The notes beneath the pieces were generated by a model that was not told the origin of the DNA, ran no database searches, and saw only the letters and a program-made list of their open reading frames with translations. The translations under genes and the position numbers were made by a program. From the NCBI GenBank assembly GCA_902725215.1, contig CACUVI010000004.1, positions 1-46,650 on the forward strand: a stretch of 46,650 nucleotides of DNA, read 5' to 3'. Below are positions 24,786-32,860 of this stretch, in pieces. Position 1 is the first letter of the stretch; every line of letters starts with the position of its first letter. This DNA is from Rhodospirillaceae bacterium LM-1 (GTDB lineage Bacteria; Pseudomonadota; Alphaproteobacteria; Rhodospirillales; WMHbin7).

Positions 24786-25508
24786 CTAATCCAACACCGC
24801 CCTGGCGATGCTTAGAACATCGACCTGGGCCGCGCCGGCCTTCAGAAGCACCCGGGAACATTCGGCCGCCGTGGCGCCGCTGGTCAGCACGTCGTCGATC
24901 AGCAGAACGGTTTTTCCTTGAATTCCGGCCCGTTGGCGCGGGCGGACGGCAAAGGCCCCCGATACGTTGCCAAAGCGCTGTGTGCGGTGCAGATGGCCCT
25001 GGCTTTGGGTGCGCCGGGTTCTGGCCAGCAGATTGGCCGCCACCGGCTTGCCCGCGATCCGTCCCAACTCGTGGGCCAGCAGGGCCGATTGGTTGAAGCG
25101 CCTTGCGAACAGGCGCAGCCAATGCAGAGGAACCGGCACGATCAGATCGCAGCCTTTGAGCAGATCGGTTCCCGCCCGGTGCATCCAGCGGGCTAGGGCA
25201 GGGGCCAGATCGGTGCGGTCGGCATGTTTCAAGGCCAAAACGAGCCGCTTGCTGGCGTCGTCGTAACGAAGGACTGAACGAGCCTGTCTCCAGGGCGGCG
25301 GATTGTCCAGGCAGGCGGCACAGGAAAGCGCTTCTTCCCCTGAATCGAAGGAAAAGGGCAGGCCGCAGCATTGGCACAGGGGCGGGGCCAGAAAATCCAT
25401 GCCTTTCCAGCAATCGGGGCACAATGTCCCGGTTTGCGCGACCAAGGCCCGGCAGGACGGGCATTGGGGCGGCAGCAAAAGGTCGAGCAGGGGGCCAAGA
25501 AGACGCAT
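24786..25508 (-). CDS. comF: ComF-family phosphoribosyltransferase-like protein
   Basis: A 240-aa protein; start at MRLLGPLLDLLLP (25508), an ATG four codons earlier is possible. The N-terminal part has paired Cys motifs (C-P-S-C, C-P-D-C, C-Q-C-C, C-A-A-C) expected to bind zinc. The C-terminal PRTase domain has LLIDDVLTSGATAAEC, the PRPP loop, and RRFNQSALLA. ComF proteins take part in DNA uptake and processing in competent bacteria. First gene of the grxC-nit-prfC run. Confidence 0.93.
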   Translation of the reverse strand: MRLLGPLLDLLLPPQCPSCRALVAQTGTLCPDCWKGMDFLAPPLCQCCGLPFSFDSGEEALSCAACLDNPPPWRQARSVLRYDDASKRLVLALKHADRTDLAPALARWMHRAGTDLLKGCDLIVPVPLHWLRLFARRFNQSALLAHELGRIAGKPVAANLLARTRRTQSQGHLHRTQRFGNVSGAFAVRPRQRAGIQGKTVLLIDDVLTSGATAAECSRVLLKAGAAQVDVLSIARAVLD

Positions 25509-25599
25509 CCGGCTATGCAATGGATTAAACCCCGGCTTGTCAACTTCCTCTGGGGTCCCTACCTTTGCCCGGTGATTCGATTTCTTTTCAGGTGATGTG

Positions 25600-26568
25600 A
25601 TGCAAGTGACGGTGAATGGCGAAGCGCGCGATCTGGCGGCTCCGGTCTCGGTGGCGGCGTTTCTGGCTCAATTGGGGCTGGATGGACGCAAGGTGGCGGT
25701 CGAGCGCAATCTGGAGATCGTGCCCAAATCGGCCTATGACGCGACGCAGCTTGGCGACGGCGATAAGCTGGAAATCGTCCATTTCATCGGCGGAGGATCG
25801 GACGATGGCTGGCAGGTGGCGGGGCGCAGCTTTACCAGCCGTCTTTTGGTCGGCACCGGCAAATACAAGGATTTCGAAGAAACGGCCAAGGCCATCAAGG
25901 CCTCGGGCGCCGAGATCGTCACTGTGGCGGTGCGCCGCGTCAATCTGTCCGATCCCAGCCAGCCCATGTTGGTCGATTATGTCAGTCCCAAGGACTACAC
26001 CTACCTTCCCAACACCGCGGGCTGCTTTACTGCCGACGACGCGGTTCGCACCTTGCGCCTAGCCCGTGAGGCCGGGGGCTGGGATTTGGTGAAGCTGGAA
26101 GTGCTGGGCGACCAGAAGACGCTGTATCCCAACATGCCGGAAACCATCAAGGCCGCCGAGGCGCTGATCAAGGACGGCTTCAAGGTCATGGTCTATTGTT
26201 CCGACGATCCCATTCAGGCCAAGCGACTGGAGGAGATGGGCTGTGTCGCCATCATGCCTTTGGGGTCGCTGATCGGCTCGGGTCTAGGCATCCAGAACCC
26301 CGTGAACATTCGTTTGATCAAGGAAAGCGTTGCCGTGCCGGTGCTGGTCGATGCCGGGGTGGGCACCGCGTCGGACGCCGCCATCGCCATGGAACTGGGC
26401 TGCGACGGCGTGTTGATGAATACCGCCATCGCCGGGGCCAAAAATCCCATCTTGATGGCCAGGGCCATGAAGGCGGCGGTAGAGGCTGGCAGGCTCAGCT
26501 ATCTGGCCGGGCGCATGCCCAAAAAGCTGTATGCCGATCCGTCTTCGCCCCTGGCGGGTCTGATTTAA
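25600..26568 (+). CDS. thiG: ThiS-ThiG fusion: sulfur carrier and thiazole synthase
   Basis: A 322-aa protein, ATG at 25600 with AGGTG just upstream. Residues 1-66 are ThiS, beginning [12 protein letters not shown] and reaching HFIGGG. Residues 75-322 are Thi[27 protein letters not shown], the Schiff-base Lys in LVKLEVLGD, and [14 protein letters not shown]. ThiG condenses deoxyxylulose phosphate, dehydroglycine and ThiS-thiocarboxylate into the thiamin thiazole. ThiS normally needs a free C-terminal Gly-Gly; here the ORF reads through with no stop. A GTG at 25816 just before AGRSF could start a separate ThiG. No TPP riboswitch was seen upstream and no other thi gene is adjacent. Confidence 0.93.
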   Translation: MQVTVNGEARDLAAPVSVAAFLAQLGLDGRKVAVERNLEIVPKSAYDATQLGDGDKLEIVHFIGGGSDDGWQVAGRSFTSRLLVGTGKYKDFEETAKAIKASGAEIVTVAVRRVNLSDPSQPMLVDYVSPKDYTYLPNTAGCFTADDAVRTLRLAREAGGWDLVKLEVLGDQKTLYPNMPETIKAAEALIKDGFKVMVYCSDDPIQAKRLEEMGCVAIMPLGSLIGSGLGIQNPVNIRLIKESVAVPVLVDAGVGTASDAAIAMELGCDGVLMNTAIAGAKNPILMARAMKAAVEAGRLSYLAGRMPKKLYADPSSPLAGLI

Positions 26569-26595
26569 GTAAATTCGCTCTACGGATTTACTTAA
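26565..26595. repeat. AT-rich 10-bp inverted repeat at the thiSG stop
   Basis: TTAAGTAAAT (26565-26574) and ATTTACTTAA (26586-26595) pair exactly with an 11-nt loop and include the stop codon. AAAAATT follows. It may act as a weak terminator or as a protein site ahead of the ferredoxin promoter. Confidence 0.75.
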
Positions 26596-26623
26596 AAATT
26601 CATGGATTTTGGCGCGTTTTGCG

Positions 26624-26654
26624 TTGACGCGGGGGTGGTTGCCTAAACTATAAT
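26624..26654 (+). promoter_or_regulatory. Candidate sigma70 promoter for the ferredoxin gene
   Basis: TTGACG (26624-26629), a 19-nt spacer and a perfect TATAAT (26649-26654), about 70 bases before the ferredoxin ATG. The long spacer is the main weakness. Confidence 0.55.
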
Positions 26655-26722
26655 CGGCAAGCGGGTAGTGACCAGTTATTGGTCGTTCTGGGCTGGGCAA
26701 CATTGTACCTATAGGGGTCCCC

Positions 26723-27106
26723 ATGCCGAACGTTACTTTTTCAGCACCCACCTTGGAGAAGGATGTCACGGTTTACGCCGTGGCGGGTGATACGCATACG
26801 CTTCTGGCTTTGGCCAAGAAGAATGGAATCAGCATTCCTTGCCAGTGCGAGGACGGCAATTGCGGTTCCTGCCTAGTCAAGATTTCGGTCCTGGGCGACA
26901 AACAGCCTTTGGCCCAGGATCTGACCGAGAAGGAGAAGTTGACGCTTTCGGTCAACGGCAAGCTCACAAAAAAGCTGATCGATGAGGCCGAGACTTATCG
27001 ACGCATGCCGCCGCATCGTCTGGCCTGTCAGTATATCGTGCTCGACGAGGATATACTGGTCGAGTTCTCGGGCGAGCCGGGCGTCGAGATCGAACTGCGC
27101 CGCTGA
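26723..27106 (+). CDS. Plant-type [2Fe-2S] ferredoxin
   Basis: A 127-aa soluble electron carrier. The cluster loop is C-Q-C-E-D-G-N-C-G-S-C, with the last ligand in HRLACQYIV. The core domain is residues 1-105, followed by an acidic tail. It resembles ferredoxins of phototrophic and nitrogen-fixing alphaproteobacteria, but nothing adjacent identifies the electron partner. It has its own promoter and terminator, so it is a monocistronic unit. Confidence 0.9.
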   Translation: MPNVTFSAPTLEKDVTVYAVAGDTHTLLALAKKNGISIPCQCEDGNCGSCLVKISVLGDKQPLAQDLTEKEKLTLSVNGKLTKKLIDEAETYRRMPPHRLACQYIVLDEDILVEFSGEPGVEIELRR

Positions 27107-27126
27107 TCGGCGCCGATTTTTGCGAA

Positions 27127-27156
27127 GGGCCGTGCCGTTTGGCGCGGCCCCTTTTT
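27127..27156 (+). terminator. Rho-independent terminator after the ferredoxin gene
   Basis: A 10-bp GC-rich stem (27127-27136 with 27141-27150, one G-T pair), a GTTT loop and CTTTTT. A textbook terminator 20 bases after the stop. Confidence 0.9.
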
Positions 27157-27281
27157 CATTTGCGCGAACGCGCCACCAATTCGCCACGATTGCGCCCTGA
27201 AAACGCCTTGTAAGGATGGTGATATGGCTTTGTCCCCAGTTCGGGGACGCTAGCACAACCAAGACAACGAGGAACATTCCG

Positions 27282-27626
27282 ATGATGAATTTGAAACGCC
27301 ACCAGCTGTCCGCTTTTGCCGTTGCCGCCCTGATTGGCGCGACCCTGTCGGCGGGGCCGGTTCTGGCGCAGACTGCAACCCCCGCTACTCCGGCCAAGCC
27401 CGCTGCGGCGGCTGTCGAAAAGGTGGAGAAGAAGATCGACAATGTTGAGCAGAAGGCCGCCAAGCCTGCCGAAAAGGCCGAGGTCAAGACCGACAAGGTC
27501 GAAGCCAAGGTTGAGAAGAAGGCAGAGGAAAAGGTGGCTCCGACTGCCGCTCCGGCGACGCCCGCCACTCCGGCCACGCCTGCCGTCCCGGCCAAGCCCG
27601 CTACGCCCGCCCAACCCGCTAAGTAA
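27282..27626 (+). CDS. Small exported Ala/Pro/Lys-rich protein
   Basis: A 114-aa protein. ATG at 27282 gives MMNLKRHQLSAFAVAALIGA, a signal peptide with probable cleavage after LSAGPVLAQ. The mature part is low complexity: an A-T-P-A-K-P start, a middle Lys/Glu/Val heptad-like stretch (EKVEKKIDNVEQKA) that could form a short coiled coil, and a P-A-T-P-A-K-P tail. AACGAGG lies upstream. Its composition is like periplasmic linker or cell-wall-contact proteins; no enzyme domain. Followed by a hairpin terminator. The long Leu/Gly-rich reverse frame here is a shadow. Confidence 0.75.
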   Translation: MMNLKRHQLSAFAVAALIGATLSAGPVLAQTATPATPAKPAAAAVEKVEKKIDNVEQKAAKPAEKAEVKTDKVEAKVEKKAEEKVAPTAAPATPATPATPAVPAKPATPAQPAK

Positions 27627-27645
27627 GCGACCGGCAGACAAGATG

Positions 27646-27678
27646 CCCGGAAGAGGCCTTCAACCAGCCTCTTCCGGG
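27646..27678 (+). terminator. Hairpin terminator after the Ala/Pro-rich protein gene
   Basis: CCCGGAAGAGGC (27646-27657) and GCCTCTTCCGGG (27667-27678) pair perfectly over 12 bp with a 9-nt loop. ATGCTTT follows, a short T-run. Confidence 0.8.
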
Positions 27679-27751
27679 ATGCTTTAACCGATCCTTCAGG
27701 AACATTCCTTATCATTGTCGGATAGCGGGTTGCCCATAAGGAGGCGGCGCC

Positions 27752-27937
27752 ATGATTTCCCTTCATGTCGAACAAGTCGCGATTTCGCATCTTCCGTTGC
27801 GCAGCAATGACGCTGATTGCCAAAGCTGGCATCAAAGGTCGCATGCCTTGGGTTGCGCCGACGAGCATGGCCAGTGCGGCCATGCCATGAATTGCCCGAT
27901 GTTCAAAAGATGGGTCGGCGAGATAGATCCCCTATAG
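27752..27937 (+). CDS. Small Cys/His-rich protein
   Basis: A 61-aa protein with a very strong ribosome site (AAGGAGG, 27738-27744) before ATG 27752. The second half has Cys and His residues spaced D-C-x3-H-x3-H-x3-C-x3-H-x2-C-x-H-x3-C, which could bind a metal. No family recognised. Located between the Ala/Pro-rich protein and the trehalose operon, both terminators being outside it. The ribosome site and clean ends argue that it is real. Confidence 0.6.
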   Translation: MISLHVEQVAISHLPLRSNDADCQSWHQRSHALGCADEHGQCGHAMNCPMFKRWVGEIDPL

Positions 27938-28061
27938 GTGATGTTCCCTAGGGCGTACTTCGGAAGCCAGAGCCGCATTCAATCACTATAATAAGATTTC
28001 GCGTCCAAACGGCGTTCAGTCCGTTAGGGCAAACACGACCACCAACTGCAAGGAGGGCTTC

Positions 28062-30299
28062 ATGCGCCTGCTCCTGCGCTTTGGCGCGCCGCTGTTCGCA
28101 GCCCTGGCTGTGTTGGCCGCACTGCTGACTCCCCTGGCCGATCACCTGATCGCCCGCTGGTTCCAAAACGACGTTGAAATGCGCTCGCGCCTGGTCTTCA
28201 GCTCAGTGCGCGATTCGCTGGCTGCGTTGGCTAGCAAGCCATCGCCGCGCGAGATCAAAAACCTGTTCGAGCGTATTTCGGAGGACGAGCGCGTCCTGGC
28301 CGTCGGATGGTGCAATGCCAACGGAAAGTTGCAAGTTGGCAGCGCCAACTGGCCAAAAGGCCTAGCTTGCCCAGCCTCCTTGGCAAGCGATGCCCCCTTG
28401 TTTCAGGCCCAAGAGATAGCTCATGGACCCGTCTTGTCTGGAATTTTTCCTCTGGCCGGAGGGGATGGCAAGCAACTGGGCCAGTTGATCATCTTGAACG
28501 ATCTTAGCTTTATTGATCGGCGAAGCTCTACGGCTAGGCTCTATCTCATGGGCTTCCTGGCTGTTTTGTCCATCGTGGCGGCCGGAGTTACGGTTCTGAT
28601 GGCTCAACTGACGCTTCGGGGATGGATACGTTCGGTTCGCCAAGCCTTGAACGCCCCGGTTGGCGGATACCGCCCAAAGTTGGCCAGCGACCCGCAACTG
28701 GCGCCCATGATGGGCGAAATACGCCAGCTTCTGCGCGATCTGGATATTTCGCGCCGCACCGCTACCGGCATCCGCATCGATTGGTCCCCGGAAACCTTGC
28801 GCAATGTGCTGGACAATGAGTTGCCCGGTGTCGAGGTGTTGGTGTTGTCGAACCGGGAGCCCTACATCCACAATTTCAACGATGCGGGCCAGATCGTCAT
28901 GCAAAGGCCTGCAAGCGGATTGGTGACGGCGTTGGAGCCGATCATGCGGGCCTGCAAAGGGACCTGGGTGGCTCATGGGAGCGGCTCTGCCGATCAGGAA
29001 ACCTGCGATGCGCAGGGGCATGTTGCGGTGCCGCCCGGCGATCCCGTCTACACGCTACGCCGCGTCTGGCTGACCGAGGAGGAGCAGAACGGTTATTACT
29101 ACGGTCTGTCCAACGAAGGCCTTTGGCCCTTGTGTCATATCACCTATGTCCGACCTGTTTTCCGAGAGCCGGATTGGGAGCAGTATGTGGCGGTCAATCG
29201 CAAGTTTGCCGACGCAGTGGTAAGGGAGGCCCAACGCCCGGACCCTCTGGTTCTGGTGCAGGATTACCATTTTGCCTTGGCGCCGCGGATGATCCGCGAA
29301 CGTCTGCCCAACGCCACCATCATCACCTTCTGGCACATTCCCTGGCCCAATTCTGAAGTTTTCGGCATCTGCCCATGGCGAGAGGCGATCATCAACGGAT
29401 TGCTGGGAAGTTCGGTTATCGGTTTTCACACGCAGCTTCACTGCAACAACTTTATCGAAACGGCTGACCGGTTTATCGAATGCCACATTGATCGCGAAGA
29501 GGCGACAGTCTCGGTGGGCGGACATAGTTCGCTGGTCCGGCCCTATCCGATTTCCATCGATTGGCCCCCGGCGGCGATGGTCGGGCAGGCTCCGACGCAA
29601 GATTGCCGCAAGGCGGTTCTTGCGCGTTTCGACATGCCGTCCGATACGCTGCTGGCCGTCGGCGTCGAGCGTTTCGATTTTACGAAGGGCATTCCCGACC
29701 GCTTCCGGGCCGTCGAAATTTTGCTTGAGCGCCACCCGGAATGGATCGGACGTTTCGTGCTGCTGCAAGTGGCGGCGCCAAGTCGCAGCAAGTTGCCTGT
29801 ATATCAGGAAATCCAGCGCGAGACGCAAGGCATCGCCAGTGAGATCAATCGGAAATTCGGGCGCGGCAACTACAAGCCGATTCTGCTGGTGGCCCAACAT
29901 CACGAGCCGGAACAAGTCTACGAGCTGTTCCGAGCCGCCAATTTGTGCATCGTCAGCAGCCTGCATGACGGGATGAATCTGGTCGCCAAGGAATTCGTGG
30001 CGGCCAGGGACGACGAAGAGGGCGTGCTGATCCTAAGCACATTCGCGGGCGCTTCGCGTGAATTGATGGAGGCTTTGATCGTCAATCCCTTTGACGCCAG
30101 GGTCACGGCGGACGCCATTGACCACGCCTTGCGAATGCCTGTTGAACAGCAGGCCGAGCGCATGCATCTGATGCGTGAGATGGTCAGCGAGAACAATGTT
30201 TATTATTGGGCGGGGCGCATGTTGCTGGACGCGTCGCGCATCAGAAAGCGCGAGCGGATAGAATCCAACATCGCGAAAGCCGGAGGAGCGGCAGTGTAG
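28062..30299 (+). CDS. otsA: Membrane-tethered trehalose-6-phosphate synthase
   Basis: A 745-aa fusion; GGAGG precedes the ATG. Residues 6-30 are a membrane helix, about 31-158 a periplasmic domain (VEMRSRLVFSSVRDSL start, FERISEDERVLAVGW sensor-like), 160-182 a second helix and then a HAMP-like linker. The GT20 catalytic region begins near 265: WHIPWPNSEVFGICPWR, GFHTQLHCNNF, GVERFDFTKGIPDRF and SSLHDGMNLVAKEF carry the UDP-glucose and glucose-6-phosphate residues. It makes trehalose-6-phosphate. Ordinary OtsA is about 470 aa and soluble, so the extra half suggests control by a periplasmic or membrane signal such as osmotic stress. The next gene starts directly after the stop. Confidence 0.9.
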   Translation: MRLLLRFGAPLFAALAVLAALLTPLADHLIARWFQNDVEMRSRLVFSSVRDSLAALASKPSPREIKNLFERISEDERVLAVGWCNANGKLQVGSANWPKGLACPASLASDAPLFQAQEIAHGPVLSGIFPLAGGDGKQLGQLIILNDLSFIDRRSSTARLYLMGFLAVLSIVAAGVTVLMAQLTLRGWIRSVRQALNAPVGGYRPKLASDPQLAPMMGEIRQLLRDLDISRRTATGIRIDWSPETLRNVLDNELPGVEVLVLSNREPYIHNFNDAGQIVMQRPASGLVTALEPIMRACKGTWVAHGSGSADQETCDAQGHVAVPPGDPVYTLRRVWLTEEEQNGYYYGLSNEGLWPLCHITYVRPVFREPDWEQYVAVNRKFADAVVREAQRPDPLVLVQDYHFALAPRMIRERLPNATIITFWHIPWPNSEVFGICPWREAIINGLLGSSVIGFHTQLHCNNFIETADRFIECHIDREEATVSVGGHSSLVRPYPISIDWPPAAMVGQAPTQDCRKAVLARFDMPSDTLLAVGVERFDFTKGIPDRFRAVEILLERHPEWIGRFVLLQVAAPSRSKLPVYQEIQRETQGIASEINRKFGRGNYKPILLVAQHHEPEQVYELFRAANLCIVSSLHDGMNLVAKEFVAARDDEEGVLILSTFAGASRELMEALIVNPFDARVTADAIDHALRMPVEQQAERMHLMREMVSENNVYYWAGRMLLDASRIRKRERIESNIAKAGGAAV

Positions 30300-31070
30300 A
30301 TGAATTTGCCTGTACCTGATTCGAATGGCCCTGATTGGGCGGTCTTTCTGGATGTCGATGGCACTTTGCTTAATCTGGCCGAGCATCCCGACGACGTGCT
30401 GGTTCCGGACGGCCTATTGTCGCTTCTGATCTGTCTGAAACGGGCCTTGAATGGAGCGGTGGCCTTGGTGAGCGGGCGCAGCTTGGCCTCGCTCGATGCG
30501 CTCTTGGGGGCCGCCAGCTTGGATGTCGCTGGTTGCCACGGCGCTGAAATCAGGCTTAATGGCCAGGCGTCCCTGCTTGGTTCAGCCGATGCGGTCATTC
30601 CAAAAGTCGCCGAACGTTTGGCCATGCTTTCCGATGGCATTCCACTGTCCATGGTGGAGTTGAAAACGCATTCGATAGCCTTTCACTACCGCCATCAACA
30701 GATGGATGCCCTGCAAGCGCGTCAGCTGGCGCTGAAGGCCATTGCCGGTCAAGAAGGGCGGCTGCGCCTGCTGGACGGCAAACAGGTCGTCGAAATCCTG
30801 CCTCAGGGCGTCGGCAAGGGGGCGGCGATTTCTCATTTCCTTGAACATCCCCCCTTCAAGAACCGCCTGCCTGTTTTTGTAGGCGACGATGTGACCGATG
30901 AAGAAGGGTTTCTCGAGGTGAATAAGAGAGGGGGCATTTCCATTCACGTCGGCAGCAGTGATTCCACGTTGGCTCAATATAAGGCCGTCTCGGTTGCCGA
31001 GATTGCCGAATGGCTGGCCGGGCCTGTTTGCCGCTCTCTTGAATACAATCAGAGAAAGGATGCTTCGTGA
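30300..31070 (+). CDS. otsB: Trehalose-6-phosphate phosphatase
   Basis: A 256-aa HAD-family phosphatase. The nucleophile motif is FLDVDGTLL, motif II lies in VALVSGRS, the Lys in VEILPQGVGKGAAI and the metal Asp pair in FVGDDVTDEEGF. It removes phosphate from trehalose-6-phosphate to give trehalose. It starts at the base after the otsA stop and its own stop overlaps the GTG of the next gene (GTGA, 31067-31070). Confidence 0.95.
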   Translation: MNLPVPDSNGPDWAVFLDVDGTLLNLAEHPDDVLVPDGLLSLLICLKRALNGAVALVSGRSLASLDALLGAASLDVAGCHGAEIRLNGQASLLGSADAVIPKVAERLAMLSDGIPLSMVELKTHSIAFHYRHQQMDALQARQLALKAIAGQEGRLRLLDGKQVVEILPQGVGKGAAISHFLEHPPFKNRLPVFVGDDVTDEEGFLEVNKRGGISIHVGSSDSTLAQYKAVSVAEIAEWLAGPVCRSLEYNQRKDAS

Positions 31071-32860
31071 CAAACCTAAATTTGGGCGTCATCGGAAATT
31101 GCAATCTCGCCATGCTGGTCGATGACGCGGCCAGGATCGTCTGGGGATGCTTTCCACGCTTGGATGGGCAACCCGTCTTCGACGCGCTGTTGGGCGGCGC
31201 CGTTCCCTACAGGCCTGACGAATTAGGAAACGGTGGATATTTCGCCATTGAATTGGTCGATCAGAAATATTCCAAGCAGTACTATTCACCAAATTCCGCC
31301 GTTCTGTGCACTAGGCTGCATGCCGCCGACGGAAGTTCCGTCGAGGTGGTGGATTTCGTCCCGCGCTACGCCCAGCATGATAGAATGTTCCGGCCCCCCA
31401 CCTTGGTGCGGCGCATCTTTCCGTTAAGCGGAAAACCTCAGGTCCGCATCCGCCTAAGGCCGCGTTTTGGCTGGGGCAGCGTAGCTCCGCGCGTGACCCT
31501 GGGCAGCAACCATATTCGTTTCGTCTCTGACGATATCGCGCTGAGGTTGACGACTGACGCGCCGCTGGTCTACATCGCCGAGGAAACGCCATTCCTGTTG
31601 GATGTGCCCGTCAGCCTCATTCTTGGCTCCGACGAAAGTCTGATGGCGGGCATCGAGGAGACGGCGCGCCTGTTTCATGAAAAGACGCTGGATCACTGGC
31701 ACAACTGGGTGCGCTCGCTGTCCATTCCCTTCGATTGGCAAGAAGCCGTGATCCGCGCCGCCATCACCCTGAAGCTGTGCAATTACGAAGAAACTGGCGC
31801 CATCGTGGCGGCTTTGACGACGTCGATACCCGAAGCCGCCGATACCGGGCGCAACTGGGATTACCGCCTATGCTGGCCCCGCGACGCCTATTTCGCCATC
31901 CATGCCCTGAACCGGCTGGGGGCTACCCGAACTATGGAAGACTATTTGGGCTACATCACCAATATCGTCAGCGATGGCGAGTTGCGCCCCCTGTATGGCA
32001 TTACGCGCAGGGCCGATTTGGTCGAACGCATCGCTTCCTACTTGCCAGGCTATCGTGGGATGGGGCCGGTTCGGGTGGGCAATCAGGCCTATGAGCAAGT
32101 GCAGAACGACGTTTATGGCAGCGTCATTCTGGCCGCCACGCATGTTTTCTTCGACATCCGTTTGGTGCGGACGGGAAATAGGCAATTGTTCGAACGGCTG
32201 GAAACGCTGGGTCTGCGCGCCATCCAAGCCTTCGACAAGCCGGATGCCGGCTTGTGGGAATTGCGAGGCAAACATTCCATTCACACCTTCTCCAGCCTGA
32301 TGTGCTGGGCGGCCTGCGACCGTTTGTCCAGGATTGCCAGACGGCTTGAACTGACCGAGCGCGCAACCTTTTGGCGCGTCGAAGCGGATCGCATGCACGA
32401 GACAATTTGCGCGCGGTGCTGGAACGTTGCCTTGAAAAGTTTCGTAGCAACCTGGGACGGAGACACGCTGGACGCCAGCCTTCTGCTGCTGCACGAACTC
32501 GATTTTCTTGAAGCGGACGATCCGCGCTTCGCCGCTACCGTCGATGCTGTTGGCCGCGACTTGAAGAAAGGCGATCTGTTGCTGCGTTACGCCGTCGAGG
32601 ATGATTTCGGCCTGCCCGAAACGGCCTTCACTATCTGCACCTTCTGGTATGTTGACGCCTTAGCGTCGTTGGGCCGCAAGAAGGAGGCGCAGGCGATTTT
32701 CGAATCGATCCTGTCGAGGCGCAATCCCCTGGGGCTTTTGTCCGAGGACATTCACCCGCAAACCGGCGAGTTGTGGGGCAATTTCCCGCAGGCCTATTCG
32801 ATGGTCGGGCTGATCAACTCGGCCATGCGCTTGAGCAGAAGTTGGGAAGAGATGATTTAA
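31067..32860 (+). CDS. Glycoside hydrolase family 15 (trehalase or glucoamylase type)
   Basis: A 597-aa cytoplasmic enzyme with GTG start overlapping the otsB stop. The N-terminal beta domain is followed by the (alpha/alpha)6 barrel: NWDYRLCWPRDAYFAI, the first catalytic Glu in GLWELRGKHSIHTFSS, and the second in LLSEDIHPQTGELWGN. GH15 includes glucoamylases and the trehalases of mycobacteria and archaea. Coupling to otsAB makes trehalose or related glucosides the likely substrate. Having both making and breaking enzymes in one operon suggests rapid turnover of the pool. Confidence 0.9.
   Translation: MTNLNLGVIGNCNLAMLVDDAARIVWGCFPRLDGQPVFDALLGGAVPYRPDELGNGGYFAIELVDQKYSKQYYSPNSAVLCTRLHAADGSSVEVVDFVPRYAQHDRMFRPPTLVRRIFPLSGKPQVRIRLRPRFGWGSVAPRVTLGSNHIRFVSDDIALRLTTDAPLVYIAEETPFLLDVPVSLILGSDESLMAGIEETARLFHEKTLDHWHNWVRSLSIPFDWQEAVIRAAITLKLCNYEETGAIVAALTTSIPEAADTGRNWDYRLCWPRDAYFAIHALNRLGATRTMEDYLGYITNIVSDGELRPLYGITRRADLVERIASYLPGYRGMGPVRVGNQAYEQVQNDVYGSVILAATHVFFDIRLVRTGNRQLFERLETLGLRAIQAFDKPDAGLWELRGKHSIHTFSSLMCWAACDRLSRIARRLELTERATFWRVEADRMHETICARCWNVALKSFVATWDGDTLDASLLLLHELDFLEADDPRFAATVDAVGRDLKKGDLLLRYAVEDDFGLPETAFTICTFWYVDALASLGRKKEAQAIFESILSRRNPLGLLSEDIHPQTGELWGNFPQAYSMVGLINSAMRLSRSWEEMI

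Noticed and set aside
25509-25599. TPP riboswitch upstream of thiSG
   Set aside because: The gap is under 100 bases and lacks the conserved CUGAGA and core elements.
26873-27883. Long minus-strand open frame, 336 codons, rich in Gly, Val and Leu
   Set aside because: It is the antisense of the Ala/Pro/Lys-rich exported protein and the ferredoxin gene; the low-complexity repeat on the plus strand creates it.
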